DNA of 64,000 bases from the NCBI RefSeq assembly GCF_048128805.1, contig NC_135998.1:29494992-29558991 (forward strand). Direction: 5' to 3'. Made by a program: the position numbers and the translations under genes. Position 1 is the stretch's first letter, and each line of letters opens with the position of its first letter. The stretch is from Centroberyx gerrardi (lineage: Eukaryota; Chordata; Actinopteri; Beryciformes; Berycidae). A model generated the notes under the pieces. It was not told the DNA's origin, made no database searches, and saw only the letters and a program-made list of their open reading frames with translations. This document shows positions 1 through 11,012 of this stretch, piece after piece.

Positions 1-1480
1 ATGTGAAAACTGAGAGTGTAATATCTTATGTGTGAAAAGAATAGCTCTAGCTCCCTCTCCTGATTTAATAGTGATTGCTCATATACATAGAAAATATAGC
101 ATAATTGGTTAAATTCGTGAAAAGTAAAACTTGCAGATACTGATATTCATTTAGTTAATTAAATGAGATTGAGGTATGGTTCATATTAAACAGTACTCAT
201 TTTTCTACCATATAATTTTTTTGACAAGGACAATTTAGCTGATGCTCTTACCCAGAATGACTTTACAATGAATGAGCAGGCAAGGTCAAATGCCTCGCTC
301 AAGGACACATTGACAGGACAGGATTATGGGATGTTATGTTTAAGGCTATCCTGCCGCCCAAAAAAGATATAATGCACATAAGTGAGCATTGCTGCAAAGG
401 TGACAGTGACTTTTCATCGGGGCGGAAACACAGACAAATTTCTCTCTTGGAAATCAATATGAGCCATTATCTACCAATATCTCAAATAGGATAATCCAGC
501 ATCAAATGTAGATATCGAAATAAGCAAATACATTCATATTTATTGGTTTTGGTGTAGCTTTTATTATCTTGAGTCTCCAATCAGTGCGACTACCGCCTTG
601 CTCCTGACGCACGGCTGAGTCAACGGGCGCGCGCGTATAACTGATAATTCCCCAGACAAAAGAGCGCACACATGGCTCCGTCCAAGTGAGAGTATTCAAC
701 CTACTTTAAAGCTGCCAACTTCACGCCAAGTTCCCGGAGGTAGAGAAACACAGAGTGGATGTCTCGCAAATTCCAAACCAGCGGAACCTGACATCGGGTA
801 GGGGCAAAGATACAATTATCATTTTTTATTTTGTCGACAAACGATTGAATTAATTCAGATATATTCATGATATCTACTCAAAAAGAAAATCAATGTAATA
901 ATGATAATAATAAACCTAACACTTTTCTAAGCAGAGTGCTTATATATAGTATAAGATAGTAAAACAATTGTACCACAAAACAAATAGTAGCCTAGATAAT
1001 ATCACTTTCTGGAGTTGCTCTATTGATAGTAAACAGGAAACTTTCTTCAGTATCAAAGGTGAAACTCAAAGTCCATGAAGTCAGCCTCCCATAATGGAGC
1101 AGCTTCAGGAAGTGGCTCTTTTTTTTTTTTTTTGGGAAGTGGCTCTTGATGGCATTACAGATTGGCTTCATGGGTTCTTGGGTTTGAGAGTGAAATGTAC
1201 ATACATTTTTGATAGAGCTATCAGAGATAATAAAAAATATAGCCGCAAGCGGCAATTGCGGGGTCCGAGCACAATTTGAAAAGACAGACAAAACATTACA
1301 GAAGGTAGAAAGACACACACAAATACTGACATGTTGTGAAGATCAGACATGCAGTATATTAGTTACTGGCTTTTGTGTTGACTTCTATCAATCACATTTT
1401 TTCATTGCAACCACATTGCTCAAGTTGTTCACAATGGCCAAACTTTCTATGACTTGTTCTTGACTACTAACGATTCCAGA
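1..1480. other. Gene-free, AT-rich flank
   Basis: I see no protein-coding exon here. The open frames are short and lack splice context or a recognisable motif. A stretch near 240-310 resembles the common fish repeat tail of the 'gatgctcttacccagaatgac' kind. A run of 15 T occurs near 1121. Confidence 0.4.
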
Positions 1481-1556
1481 AAGGACAAGCCTGGATTTGA
1501 ACCAATAACCTTCCACATGAAAGGCTGATGCTTTACCTACTGAGCCAAAGGCCTGT
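1481..1556 (-). repeat. tRNA-derived SINE head (A and B boxes)
   Basis: Read on the minus strand, this holds an A-box-like TGGCTCAGTAGG (1537-1548) and a B-box-like GGTTCAAATCC (1493-1503), spaced as in a tRNA-derived pol III promoter. The flanks do not form a clear acceptor stem, so I call it a SINE head or decayed tRNA pseudogene, not a working tRNA gene. Confidence 0.5.
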
Positions 1557-1865
1557 TACGGGTTTATTGAGGAGAAACTAACAGTATTGTGATACTGCAG
1601 CCTATGAGAAATTGACAGTGCTAATCACTTTATAGAACATTGTAGTGCTCTCCATTAATGAATAAAACAATAGTAAGTCACATGGGCCAGAAAACTGCTG
1701 CTGCACTGCTCTCTGTGGGTTGAAACGTCCGGTCACACCCCAATCAGTGATGCCAATCAGGTATTTTGCCATTGACAGATGATGTCAAACACCTGCTTTG
1801 AGTTTTCTGCACTGTGTGATTTAGAGTTGATTTACTTTTCATGAAACTTCAAAATGGTCACAGTT

Positions 1866-1915
1866 CATAAGGGACTTGAACTCACAACCTTGTGCTCCAA
1901 AGACCTGAGCTTAAA
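1866..1915 (-). repeat. SINE B-box fragment
   Basis: On the minus strand the sequence reads GGTTGTGAGTTCAAGTCCC, a tRNA T-arm/B-box-like string. The upstream part resembles a tRNA D-arm only weakly. It is probably another degraded tRNA-derived SINE head. Confidence 0.3.
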
Positions 1916-2080
1916 GGAATAGTTCACCCAAAAATTTAAATTTGGTCATTATCTACTCATTCTCATGCCAGTACAAACTCAGGTGAGTGTTTTTTCTTCA
2001 TACAACTTACCTACCTAACGGCGTTTTAGAGGTCGTGTTCATTTGGAATAAATATTTGGAGTAAATATGCAAAATTTTAT
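1911..2080 (+). mobile_element. TTAAAGG-type MITE fragment (Kolobok/T2-like)
   Basis: The stretch starts TTAAAGGAATAGTTCACCC, a widely dispersed fish repeat end. Elements with TTAA targets and AGG.. termini belong to the Kolobok/T2 group. I did not find the partner end, so the right limit is approximate. Confidence 0.45.
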
Positions 2081-3070
2081 AAAGGAACATTCTCAGGGTC
2101 CATTGGCCCTGTAGTTATCAGACAATATACTGAAATGAAATTAGAAAAATTCACAATAAAGACTGACGCAAAGAACAACACCTTTGTGATAGTGGGAAAT
2201 GTATGTGTGGCATGTTGAAAGACTGTGATTTGTATTTATCTCTGCTTCAGCAGACGCCACCCATTATTTCTTTAAATTTACTTGGGATGTCTACAGAAGG
2301 CAGTTAATATTTAGAACATACGTGGCATACAAGAAATTTACTGACATATTGCTATTTTTCAGTTATTCTTTTGACACATGCTCTGTGAATATAGCCTGTG
2401 TGTCTCAGCTACAGTGTGACACTCAATTTTCAAGTGTCAGATTTCTCAGTCACGCTACCCTACAAGGAAAAGTTTGTGGTCATCTCCTGTTTCTGTGGTG
2501 TCTTGTTTTTGGAGGAGAACATTGTAAATGTGATTCCAAGTTGTTGGTTTAAGGCGGACGTGGCCAAATTATTCCACAGACGAGAGAAAAAACAAAGCCA
2601 TTAAATACTGTGAGGATCCAGGTCCGTTTAGTGCCTGCATCATATGCGAGAAAGGTAACTGATTTTGATGTTTCTGTTTATTTTCACTTCAAAACAAAAT
2701 TTTCCTTTTGATATTTAATTTAGAGGAATAGTCTTAAAGAGTCTAAAATAGTTTACCACTTTACTATGTTTACCACTTCCAACATGATCTCACACAAATA
2801 CGTGAAATGAACACGAACTCTGAAACATCGATTTACGTGCTGTGGACACGCATTATAGGAAAATAACGTTCAGTTGTCCACCACAAACTAAATTACGTTC
2901 CCCCGTAACGAATTGAAATACATTCCTCCGCCACAAATTGAATTACATTCCAATGGCTACCGGTTAAATTTAGGCAAGTAAAACAACTTTGGTTAAGTTT
3001 AGGCATGTAAAACAACTTACCTGGTAACTAACCTGGTTAAGGATTAAGGTTATGGCCCGCATCGAAGGCA
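2081..3070. other. Intergenic, no gene seen
   Basis: Open frames at 2322-2604 have no recognisable domain. Near 2860-3050 short degenerate repeats occur ('aattacgttcc', 'aaaacaactt' in tandem), suggesting minisatellite-like decay. No supported exon. Confidence 0.4.
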
Positions 3071-3077
3071 AACACAT

Positions 3078-3372
3078 AGGGATGGACGATTCCACATTTT
3101 TTGGAGTCGATTCCAATTCCAACTCCTTGTAATGGAATCGATTCTAAATCGATTCCGATTCCAAGTGAAAATCAAGACAAAAATTTCAGTTTTACGCTGG
3201 TTGGCATTCAACAGTGAGCCTTGAATCCCCCCCCCCAAATTAATTTAAATGAAACAGTTTCAGATTCCAGAGTTTGGAGTCGACTCCGATTCCGTTTATT
3301 AGTAGAATCGATTCTCAGAATTGACGTGATGGAATCGAGAATCGACTCTTTTGGAGTCGACTCTCCATCCCT
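3078..3372. mobile_element. Short inverted-terminal MITE rich in 'gattcc'
   Basis: The left end reads AGGGATGGACGATTCC and the right end, read inversely, AGGGATGGAGAGTCGACTCC. ACACAT(A) flanks both sides (3072-3078 and 3373-3379), consistent with a short target duplication. The interior is made of degenerate 'ggaatcgattcc' units and has no coding capacity. A non-autonomous DNA transposon, perhaps of the hAT type. Confidence 0.55.
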
Positions 3373-3575
3373 ACACATACGCCCATACGCCACTCCGACT
3401 GGATCACCCTCACCGTGCTACTTCAATGTGACAGTACTTCCTGCTTATAGTCGTGTCTCCTTCATGTAACAGTTTTGTGCTAGGAATACATCATTTTAAC
3501 ACTTTTACGTTCCACCAATACGTAACATTTGCTGTTAACACATAGTGTTCATTTCACATTTTTCTTTGAGATCAG

Positions 3576-3794
3576 GCTGACCACTTCACAATCACTGAGA
3601 AACTTCTCCCATTCCTCTTTGCCAACGATATGGATCGAGCCTTTCCAGATCTCACCGTTCTCTACTGCAGCAGCGCCAAAGCAGAGAGAAACTTCAGCTG
3701 CCTGAAACTTATCAAAAGTTATCTGAGAACATGCATGGACGATAGTTCAACGTTTGATAAGGGCTGTTGGATGACTTGCTTTGGACTTTGGTAG
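3576..3794 (+). pseudogene. hAT transposase C-terminal fragment (ZMYM1-like)
   Basis: An open frame of 72 codons follows an acceptor-like 'tttctttgagatcag' and ends at TAG 3792-3794. It contains AKAERNFSCLKLIKSYLRT, which fits the hAT C-terminal dimerisation signature (S-x-ER-x-FS-x-LK-x-IK-x-YLR-x-x-M) of ZMYM1-like domesticated or mobile transposases. No upstream catalytic part lies nearby, so this is an orphan last exon of a decayed element. Related fragments occur at 31654 and 38965. Confidence 0.55.
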
Positions 3795-5400
3795 GACTAC
3801 ACGAATCAGACAGGCTGCGTCTCCAGTCATCTGTTTGGTGAGTAACATACTTTTTGGTTAATATTCTATAGGCCTATGGTCCGTGTATTTTTTGATCATT
3901 TTATTTTATTTTCAGAAACGAATGGTGATTTGATGGAAATACAAGGCATTTTTTGTTTTCCTGATCAGAAATGGCAGAGACATTTAGAAAGGCTTGATTT
4001 TCCATTTCTCCTTAGTAACAAAACAAAAACAAAAAAAGTCCTTGCTCTCTGATGTCTTGAGGGTGGTGAGGAGGTGAAAGTCCGATAGGTCTCTATGGAA
4101 TTACAGATTTCCAAGCATGAAAGATGGATATAAACAGATTAATACTAGTACAATACTATACACAGAATCTGCCACATTCTGAATTGATATAGAGGACACT
4201 TACCTCATCTGGTTCAGTCCAGTTTATAAGTGGCTTCTTTTCAAAACCCATCAGTCTGAGAGCTGGAGTACTTCGGTCTTCTCACAGCTGCCCAGGAACA
4301 ATAGCATATGCATGACAATATTTGACTCGGAGAAGAGTTTGACTGAGAATTACAGTATTCAAGCAGAGACATGGATCATCTCATTTACATCATGGAGAAA
4401 CAATGTGTTCAGATTGTGACTGCCCCAACTCCCTCTGCCAGGGCTTGTGTGTCTGTGGGCGTGTCTGCTCTCTCTGCTGGCAGGTTCTGGTGGGGCGGAG
4501 TTGGGAGCCATCAGAGCAACTGGGAGCACCTGGCCAGTGTTCCCAGGGGTGTAAGACCTGCTCCAACCCAGAAGCCGTGGAGACTCTCTCCCATCGCACC
4601 ACGTTTCGTTTGACCGTCGTTCTGTTCTTTTCTGCATTATCCATACAGTAGTCTACCCTCAGACATACATTTCACTCATCCACTCACTACACTACTGACT
4701 CCACTGATTTAGCTGCATTATGGTGTATTTCGTTGTTAGTTTATTCTGCTTTTGTAAATAAATTCCCTTATCTTTTGCCGGTATCTGCATGTCTGCCGTT
4801 TTTGTTAAGATCTAGGAGCAGGTCATAAGATAAACAAGAATAAAGCAAAATAAATCATTTATTAAACTACTTCTCCATGATACAAATTTGTAAAGCAAAA
4901 TTAAAAAAAAAAAATGTGCCATTACTCACACTGTCTGCACATCTAAGATGTAACACATTGCACATGTAAGACATTTTTCCAGTTAATGTGTGAAGTGGTC
5001 AACACATGTACTGTATATGTGATTGCATTGAGAAAACATCATGAGTGAATTTGTGAAATGATTTACAGTACTTTGCTAATGTGTATTATTCTTTTGCTAA
5101 GTATTTACTGTATTTTTTGGTGATGCATTCTCTACAGTAGGAAATTGGAGATTCTGTGGAAAATAACACTATGGTTAATAATATGTAAAAGCTATGTGTG
5201 TGTAAAAGCTGGTAATATGTCTCACCCCTGTAGTGAGGTTGGTGAAGGCCAGGGGATGTGTCTCTGAAATTGATGGCTGGATTTAAAGAGTTGCTTGGAT
5301 GCCAGCTGGAAAGGAAGGTCAGGCAGTGCAGATGCTGTTATTTTGATTTGGTATTGATATGAGTTGAGTTATCCTCTGTTCTTTAAATCTTCAGTTTTTT
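3795..5400. other. Intergenic with possible LTR remnant
   Basis: No gene is supported. The stretch 4390-4810 (GC-richer, then AATAAA at about 4757, then a pyrimidine-rich end) resembles the R-U5 part of a fish Gypsy-like LTR in plus orientation, but I could not find matching ends or a target duplication. Confidence 0.3.
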
Positions 5401-5418
5401 TCCTAATTTTCATTTTTC

Positions 5419-6939
5419 TTGTGTTGCACTTTTGGTTGCACTGTAAATAAATGTCCACCTGTGGGACCTTCAACTCGCCTTCTGAGTCAGTCTCCTACTT
5501 CACTAAAGGCCCTCAGGCTACAGCTATCTCACAAAATGATTTTCTTAATTTCTTTAATCACAAAATTGACTGTATTAGAGATGAGATTATCAATTCATTA
5601 CCCACCGAGGGTGTTGATCCCTCTCCTAATCGTGCATTAGGTGCCATAGAGACCACCACCGTACTCTGGCAATATGAGACTGTCTCCTTAGACACCTTCT
5701 CTAAATTAGTACTTTCCTCTAAATCCACAACCAACCTATCTGACCATCTTCCAAAATTCTAAATTGGTTAGGGAACTTCTCCCAATATTAGGCCCCTCCT
5801 TACTCAACATCATTAACACCTCTCTCTCCTCTGGCGTTGTGCCCTCCTCCTTCAAATCAGCCATAATTAAACCTCTGCTCAAAAAATCTAACCTCGATCC
5901 TGATGTTCTTAATAACTTTAGACCAATCTCTAATCTCCCCTTCCTCTCTAAAGTCTTGGAAAGAATAGTTTCTATCCAACTAACCGACTACCTCTCGTGC
6001 AATAGTCTTTTCAAACCTTCTCAATCTGGCTTTAGGTCTCTCCATAGCACTGAGACTGCTCTCACAAAGGTGGTAAATGACCTACTCCTCGCCTCAGACT
6101 CCAACTCTTCTTCTGTTCTTATCTTACTTGATTTGAGTGCGGCATTCGATACAGTCGATCATAATATTCCCTTAAACTGCCTAGCGAACTACGTTGGCAT
6201 CCGCGACTCACTAACCCTACTTATCCGATAGAACGCATTGTGTCTCACTAAAAATATTATATCTGAACACTCTAAAGTTAACTTTGGCGTACCACGGGGC
6301 TCTGTGCTAGGACCTTTGCTCCATTTACATGCTACCTCTTGGTGAAATTATCCGCAGCTATGGTATTAAATTTCACTGTTACGCGGATGATACTCAAATT
6401 TACATACCCATTACACCTGACGACCGTTTACAACTTACAAACCTAGAATTATGCCTAATCGCTGAATTGGATGTCACAAAACTTCTTGCGACTAAATGCC
6501 AACAAAAGTGAGATGCTAGTCGTTAGCCCAAAAACCCAACTGCCTCTTGTTGCAGACCTTACTTAAAATTGGGGGGATTGCTTAATTACTTAGAGTTCCA
6601 CAGTTAAAATCCGTGGCGTTACTTTTGACTCAGCTCTCTCATTCGATGCTCACATTAAGGAAATCACTAAGATAGCATTTTTCCACCTTCGCAATATCTC
6701 GAAAATTCATTCCCTGCTAAATACGGCGGACGCTGAAACCTTATACACGCTTTTGTTTCATCAAGACTCGATTATCGTAATGTCTTATTCTCTGGCCTAC
6801 CTAACTGCAGTATAAAAAATCTACAATTCATGCAAAATGCTGCTGCCAGAATACTAACCAGAACTAGAAAATTTGACCACATTACTCCAATCCTGACCTC
6901 CCTTCACTGGCTCCCAATTCAAGCCAGATCTGACATTAA
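5419..6939 (+). mobile_element. L2-type LINE, 5' part of broken ORF2
   Basis: Successive frames give reverse transcriptase pieces of an L2/Maui-like non-LTR retrotransposon: [19 protein letters not shown] and [15 protein letters not shown] (5764-6231), then YADDTQIYIPITP (6329-6511), the catalytic YADD box. Stops and frame changes (TAA at 5761, TAG at 6229-6231, others) show it is dead. A thumb/C-terminal part runs to 6939, where a TTAA-target transposon interrupts it; the 3' end resumes at 9699. Confidence 0.85.
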
Positions 6940-7314
6940 AGGGTAACTTCGGTATTTTTCAACCTGGACCCTATTTTCCCAACTTTTTGTGTCTAAGTGA
7001 CTAAAGGGGACAACAATTTTTGAAATTGGTCCAGTATTGAGCAAGATCGTGTCAGCCAGCAGCCGCGAAACGGGCTGCAATGTAATCCAACAGGGTAAAT
7101 GTGAACCGTCAATGTACGTCCACTAAAAGTGCTTGTTTTTGCCACTGACAGGCTCAGATTGTTATTAAGTGTCTGACAACATTATGGAAAGGACCCTACA
7201 GAGAAATGAAATGTTTTTCTTTACTTTTCGCTTGATCCGGTCTGTTTGTTATTAAGCTAGTCAATCTCCTATTATAATCTATAATGATATATTTATTTAG
7301 CCTATTATACTTAT

Positions 7315-8086
7315 TTATTTAGACAATCTGTATGACTTCCACCTACTCGGCCCATTACTGTCCTCTCCGGTGCTGCTGGATAAAGCCGCGTCCTCCTCAT
7401 CCTCCTTCCCCGCCTTGAGAGGCTCTGACCCCGGCCTCTGTTCGCTCCTCTCCACGCTGTGACAGTCTCTCCACCGGGACCGGTTCGCCTCGTGTGCCTG
7501 GCGGCTCCCCGGTGTGCTCTCCATTTCAGGACCCCCTCCCTCAGTCGCCTCGAAGAACGGGTCGAAACCCGGCGGTAAGATCCCGCTCCGCCCCACCGGG
7601 GAGAGGAGTGGGGAGTGCGGCTTGGGCGCGGAGGGGCTGCCGTGGAAAGTCCGAAGGGCTCCGGCAAACACTTGGGCGTGATAACGCGGACCAGGAGCGC
7701 CATAAACCGCGCCGCCGTACAGAAAACAATCGTTATTGGGGTTGAAGATCCGCTCCGATGAGGGTGGGAGAGTCGGGTTCCCGTGAAAAACAACTTCCTC
7801 CGGGGTGTAGAAGCAGGACGGCAGCGGGGAGGCGACGCGGCTCGCCTGGTAAAGGGACCATTTCCCCGGTGGAGGACACTGCTGCCGGGGCTCGGGGTAA
7901 GTAACAGTAGCCTCGGCAGTCCGGTAATCTCCCCGCTGGATGGCCGTTATGGTCCCTGAAAGTTGTGTCGTGGTTTTGTCTAGAGAGTTGGACCGACTTG
8001 TTGACCCCGGTCTCGGTTAAAAACGGTGAATTAACGGAGCCAAATTCAGACTTGGACACATAGTAGGTGCAGCTTGGTAAATACAT
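7315..8086 (-). pseudogene. Captured Hox paralogue-group-11 exon 1 fragment
   Basis: Read on the minus strand from ATG 8084-8086, the frame opens MYLPSCTYYVSKSEF, the N-terminal signature of HOXA11/HOXD11 proteins. A frame change near 7920-7960 leads to a long open frame ending at 7315. It contains GRSGILPPGFDPFFEAT, matching the group-11 'GRNGILPQGFDQF' block, and an acidic serine-rich tail (KEDEEDAALSSSTGEDS), as precedes the homeodomain. It stops at a donor-like AG|GTGGAAGT (about 7313-7321), where Hox11 exon 1 would join the homeobox exon. No homeobox follows. The fragment is GC-rich and lies wholly inside the inverted arms of the transposon. One frameshift argues for a pseudogene. D11 seems nearest, but A11 or C11 cannot be excluded. 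Confidence 0.75.
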
Positions 8087-8298
8087 GGTGCATTGTAGTT
8101 TACTCTTTCTATAGGCTGGTGTTGTGTTTTTTAAGCGTAGGCTTTATTGTGAAATAGGCTATAAGCCTAAAAGACTTGGTTACACACAACAACAAACAGA
8201 CCGGATCAAGCGAAAGAAAAACGTTTGATTTCTCTGTAGGGTCCTTTCCATAATGTTGTCAGACACTTATAATAACAATCTGAGCCTGTCAGTGGCAA

Positions 8299-9491
8299 CA
8301 GAGTGCGAATTATACAATGACAATCGGGGGGGTCAACTTTTTCTACAGGGCGTAAAGAGAACCCAGTACAGCGCAGACTCGTGCTTCAGTAAACTGAAGT
8401 CTTACAATCCTTACAGCGTCTTGCTTGTTTAACGTAATGTCTGCAGTCTGTAGATGATGATGATAAATCAAATCCATTACACCAGCTCATGGGGCACGTA
8501 CCACACAACAACTTTTGTAGTCAGGGGTCACCAACAAAGTATTCTCTACATAATTGGCAGGGGGGTCTGGGGGTCCTCCCCCAGAAAAAAAATAGTAATT
8601 TAAAACAAATTTCCTGCATTTCTACACCACCTAACCTCTTGGATTAAGTCAAGAAACAGCAACCCTGTATAATGTTAACCAAAAATGTAAAATTATGTTA
8701 TATTACTAGATTTCAGCATTGAGGTGCTTACATTCATGACTTTGCATAGGCATACTAACCTAAAAACCTATTATGGAATCGCAAGAAAGTTTCAAAGCGA
8801 CAGACACAGAGCGTCCCGTAACCATAGCAACTCACTCTTACTCCTGCCTGCGTGGCGCGAGAGGAGAGGGAGAGACGCAGAAGAGCCGCTGACAGATTAC
8901 TCTGAGCAGCATGCATGGGAATAAATTAGGCCTACAATATAATAGATTTGTGTATATTTCTTCTCGCTTTCCCCCATGGTCTGAATAACTCTCTGCTGCA
9001 CGGTGCTGCTCTGTCTCGTCTGTCCGTGCGCTGTCAGTGTCTCTTTTCGCGCCGCGACGTTATTAGTGATGAATTTGTTTTTCACTGCGTGAGAAAATGG
9101 ACTTGTGGCGTGAGAGCGTGTGGAAGTGTCAATTGCGTGAGTCTCACGGTCAATGCGTGAGAGTTGGCAGCCCTGGCGTCTCCATTGGCTTGCGCGACGC
9201 ACGCGAGCATAGACTTTAAAGCCTTGTTTGAGTGAGGCAGGCAGACGAGACGTTCAACTAACGTCAAGGTTAAGAAATGGTATGGTCCACTTTAGGGGTG
9301 TCTGAAATCGTATTACAAGATTCTTCTAGGCATGAATATGGGAAATATATTGTAATATTTACGATTACAAGTAAGAAGGATATATAAATATTTCGACCCC
9401 CCCGACCTGTTGTTTTTACCTCTTTTGGGGGGGTCCAAGTCTTAATTAGGGGGGTCAGACCCCCCCAATCCCCCCCGTAATTCGAACCGTG
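8299..9491. mobile_element. Nested hAT-like element with 8-bp target duplication
   Basis: AGTGGCAA occurs at 8291-8298 and again at 9492-9499, an exact 8-bp target duplication. The ends read CAGAGTGCGAATTA and, inverted, CACGGTTCGAATTA, giving imperfect terminal inverted repeats. C/G runs sit next to both ends. No transposase motif is visible, so it is non-autonomous. It splits the right arm of the surrounding TTAA element and is therefore the youngest layer of this three-level nest. Confidence 0.75.
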
Positions 9492-9698
9492 AGTGGCAAA
9501 AACAAGCACTTTTAGTAGACGTACATTGACGGTTCACATTTGCCCCGTCGGATTACATTGCAGCCCGTTTCGCGGCTGCCGGCTGACGCGATCTCGCTCA
9601 ATACTGGACCAATTTCAAAAATTGTTGTCCCCTTTAGTCACTTAGACACAAAAAGTTGGGAAAATAGGGTCCAGGTTGAAAAATACCTAAGTTACCCT

Positions 9699-9970
9699 TT
9701 AAGATGCTTCTGTTAGCATATAAATCGTTACATGGGCTTGCACCATCATATTTATCTGACCTCATCATCCCTTATGTTCCCCCTCGTGCCCTTACCTTAC
9801 TGTCCCTAGAATCAAGAAAAAAAATCAGCAGGCAGTAGAGCGTTCTCCTACTGAGCTCCCTATCTCTGGAACCAGCTACCTCTTACAGTCAGGGAAGCTA
9901 ATTCTGTCGAAATCTTCAAATCTAGACTCAAAACCTATTTATTCTCGCAATCATACAACCTATGATAGCA
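9699..9970 (+). mobile_element. L2-type LINE, 3' part
   Basis: This continues the L2 frame after the inserted transposon: it reads LAYKSLHGLAPSYLSDLI, typical of the L2 C-terminal region, then degrades (stop near 9835). The last recognisable L2 sequence ('ctcaaaacctatttattctcgcaatc') is near 9930-9955. Confidence 0.75.
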
Positions 9971-10430
9971 CCGTTGGCTTGGGATCGACAGTCTATTTTC
10001 TTACCTTAGACAGTATTTACATAGGAATTTGCCATTGGGAACATAGCATAGGGCTGCCTCCTGGTTACACTGTGTCTAATCACTTTCTATCTGCTGTCTG
10101 TACGAGTGTGTCTGTGGCCAAATATGTCTGGGTTTTGTGTTGCATTTGCACAGCTCTGTGTGTGTGTGCGGCTGGTTTTCCCTTTTCCCTCCCTTTTCCA
10201 GTGCAGTCTTCTAGCTGTCAGCGGACGTGTTAATCTTTAATGAGTATTGTTATATTCCACTGGGTTTAGTGCAGGTAGATTGTGAATATTTATAGTAGAG
10301 AGATAACGCACATCAAAAAAAAAAAAACTTTTTGTAGAGAGGTGCTGATCACTGGCAGTAAACAGGAGAAAACAGAAGAAAAAGTGTCGCACACTCCAGC
10401 TCCATAGAAAATACCCTAAACGCAACCAAG
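9971..10430. other. Intergenic, no gene seen
   Basis: Weakly GT-rich sequence (a tgtgtgtgtg run near 10157) and an A-run near 10315. No supported feature. Confidence 0.4.
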
Positions 10431-10857
10431 TCCTGGGGCACGTTCAATCTGAAGACGGTGTGTACCGTTTTGCTACGGGCTTTGAGGTACGTTGTCTCTC
10501 GTTTGGTGGGTGTGTCAGAGGTGTTACCCAATCAGCAGCGACGTGTATATAAACCCCGCTGTATTAAAAAGGCAGTGCGCACAATGGATCCAACAAAAGT
10601 CCTTTACAAATGCGTCCGCTGCAGCTTGGTGTCTGCAACAATTGAACTAATTAGAAGAAATGTTTGTCGTAAGTATTTTATAGTTTTAAACCGATTTCAT
10701 CAGGCTCTGAAAATTCTTCGAAAAGAATGCAAAGAATGGCCTTCTCAGCTGCCATAGTTGCAACGCTTGCGTAACACAACAGGGTGTTCAACGCACCACC
10801 GTTTCCGTTTAAATAAACGTTTTGCTACGTTTTGTCAGGGCTGAACGCGTCCCTGGT
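10431..10857 (+). mobile_element. MITE-like repeat with promoter-like core
   Basis: The left end is CCTGGGGCACGTTCA and the right end, inverted, CCAGGGACGCGTTCA, suggesting terminal inverted repeats. Inside are a CCAATCAGCAGC-like CCAAT box (10529-10540), a TATA-like GTATATAAA (10545-10553) and an ATG at 10584 opening a short frame (MDPTKVLYKCVRC...) with no known domain. Probably a dispersed fish DNA transposon (Harbinger/ISL2EU type possible) that carries its own promoter. The class is inferred. Confidence 0.4.
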
Positions 10858-11004
10858 AAACTATATAGACCAACAACACCTGATGGTAATCATGCAATCA
10901 GGCTAAACCATTCAGGGTAAAGTATAGGAGGCCCCCGGCCAATCAAATTACTTTTGAGAGAAAACAGTGACAGGAAATGTAATAATAAACAGATATACAC
11001 TAGG

Positions 11005-11012
11005 GGTGTAAC
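11005..11012 (+). repeat. Left target duplication GGTGTAAC
   Basis: This 8-bp string recurs at 13781-13788 directly after the right end of the BED-finger hAT. It lies inside an older repeat end (TAGGGGTGTAACGG...), itself typical of hAT termini. Confidence 0.8.

Larger units (their letters stand above)
6940..9698. mobile_element. TTAA-target DNA transposon (Kolobok/T2-like), long inverted repeats
   Basis: The termini are AGGGTAACTTCGG and its inverse ...AAGTTACCCT, flanked by TTAA at 6936-6939 and 9699-9702. Inverted arms of about 310 bp (6940-7252 versus about 8188-8298 plus 9500-9698) are nearly identical by eye. Removing one TTAA and the element restores the host L2 frame (SDIKMLLLAYKSLHG), proving the insertion. 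TTAA duplication plus AGG-starting ends point to Kolobok/T2; piggyBac also uses TTAA but typically starts with CCC. No transposase is seen. About 935 bp of cargo lies between the arms, and the right arm was later split by a hAT-like element. Confidence 0.8.

Noticed and set aside
1481..1556. A functional tRNA gene on the minus strand
   Set aside because: A and B boxes are present, but no convincing acceptor and anticodon stems; better explained as a SINE head.
7494..7745. Plus-strand protein MPGGSPVCSPF...
   Set aside because: Antisense shadow of the GC-rich Hox-like frame.
7315..8086. A resident, functional Hox gene at this locus
   Set aside because: It lies inside the inverted arms of a transposon inserted in an L2 element, has a frame change and has no homeobox exon or neighbouring Hox genes.
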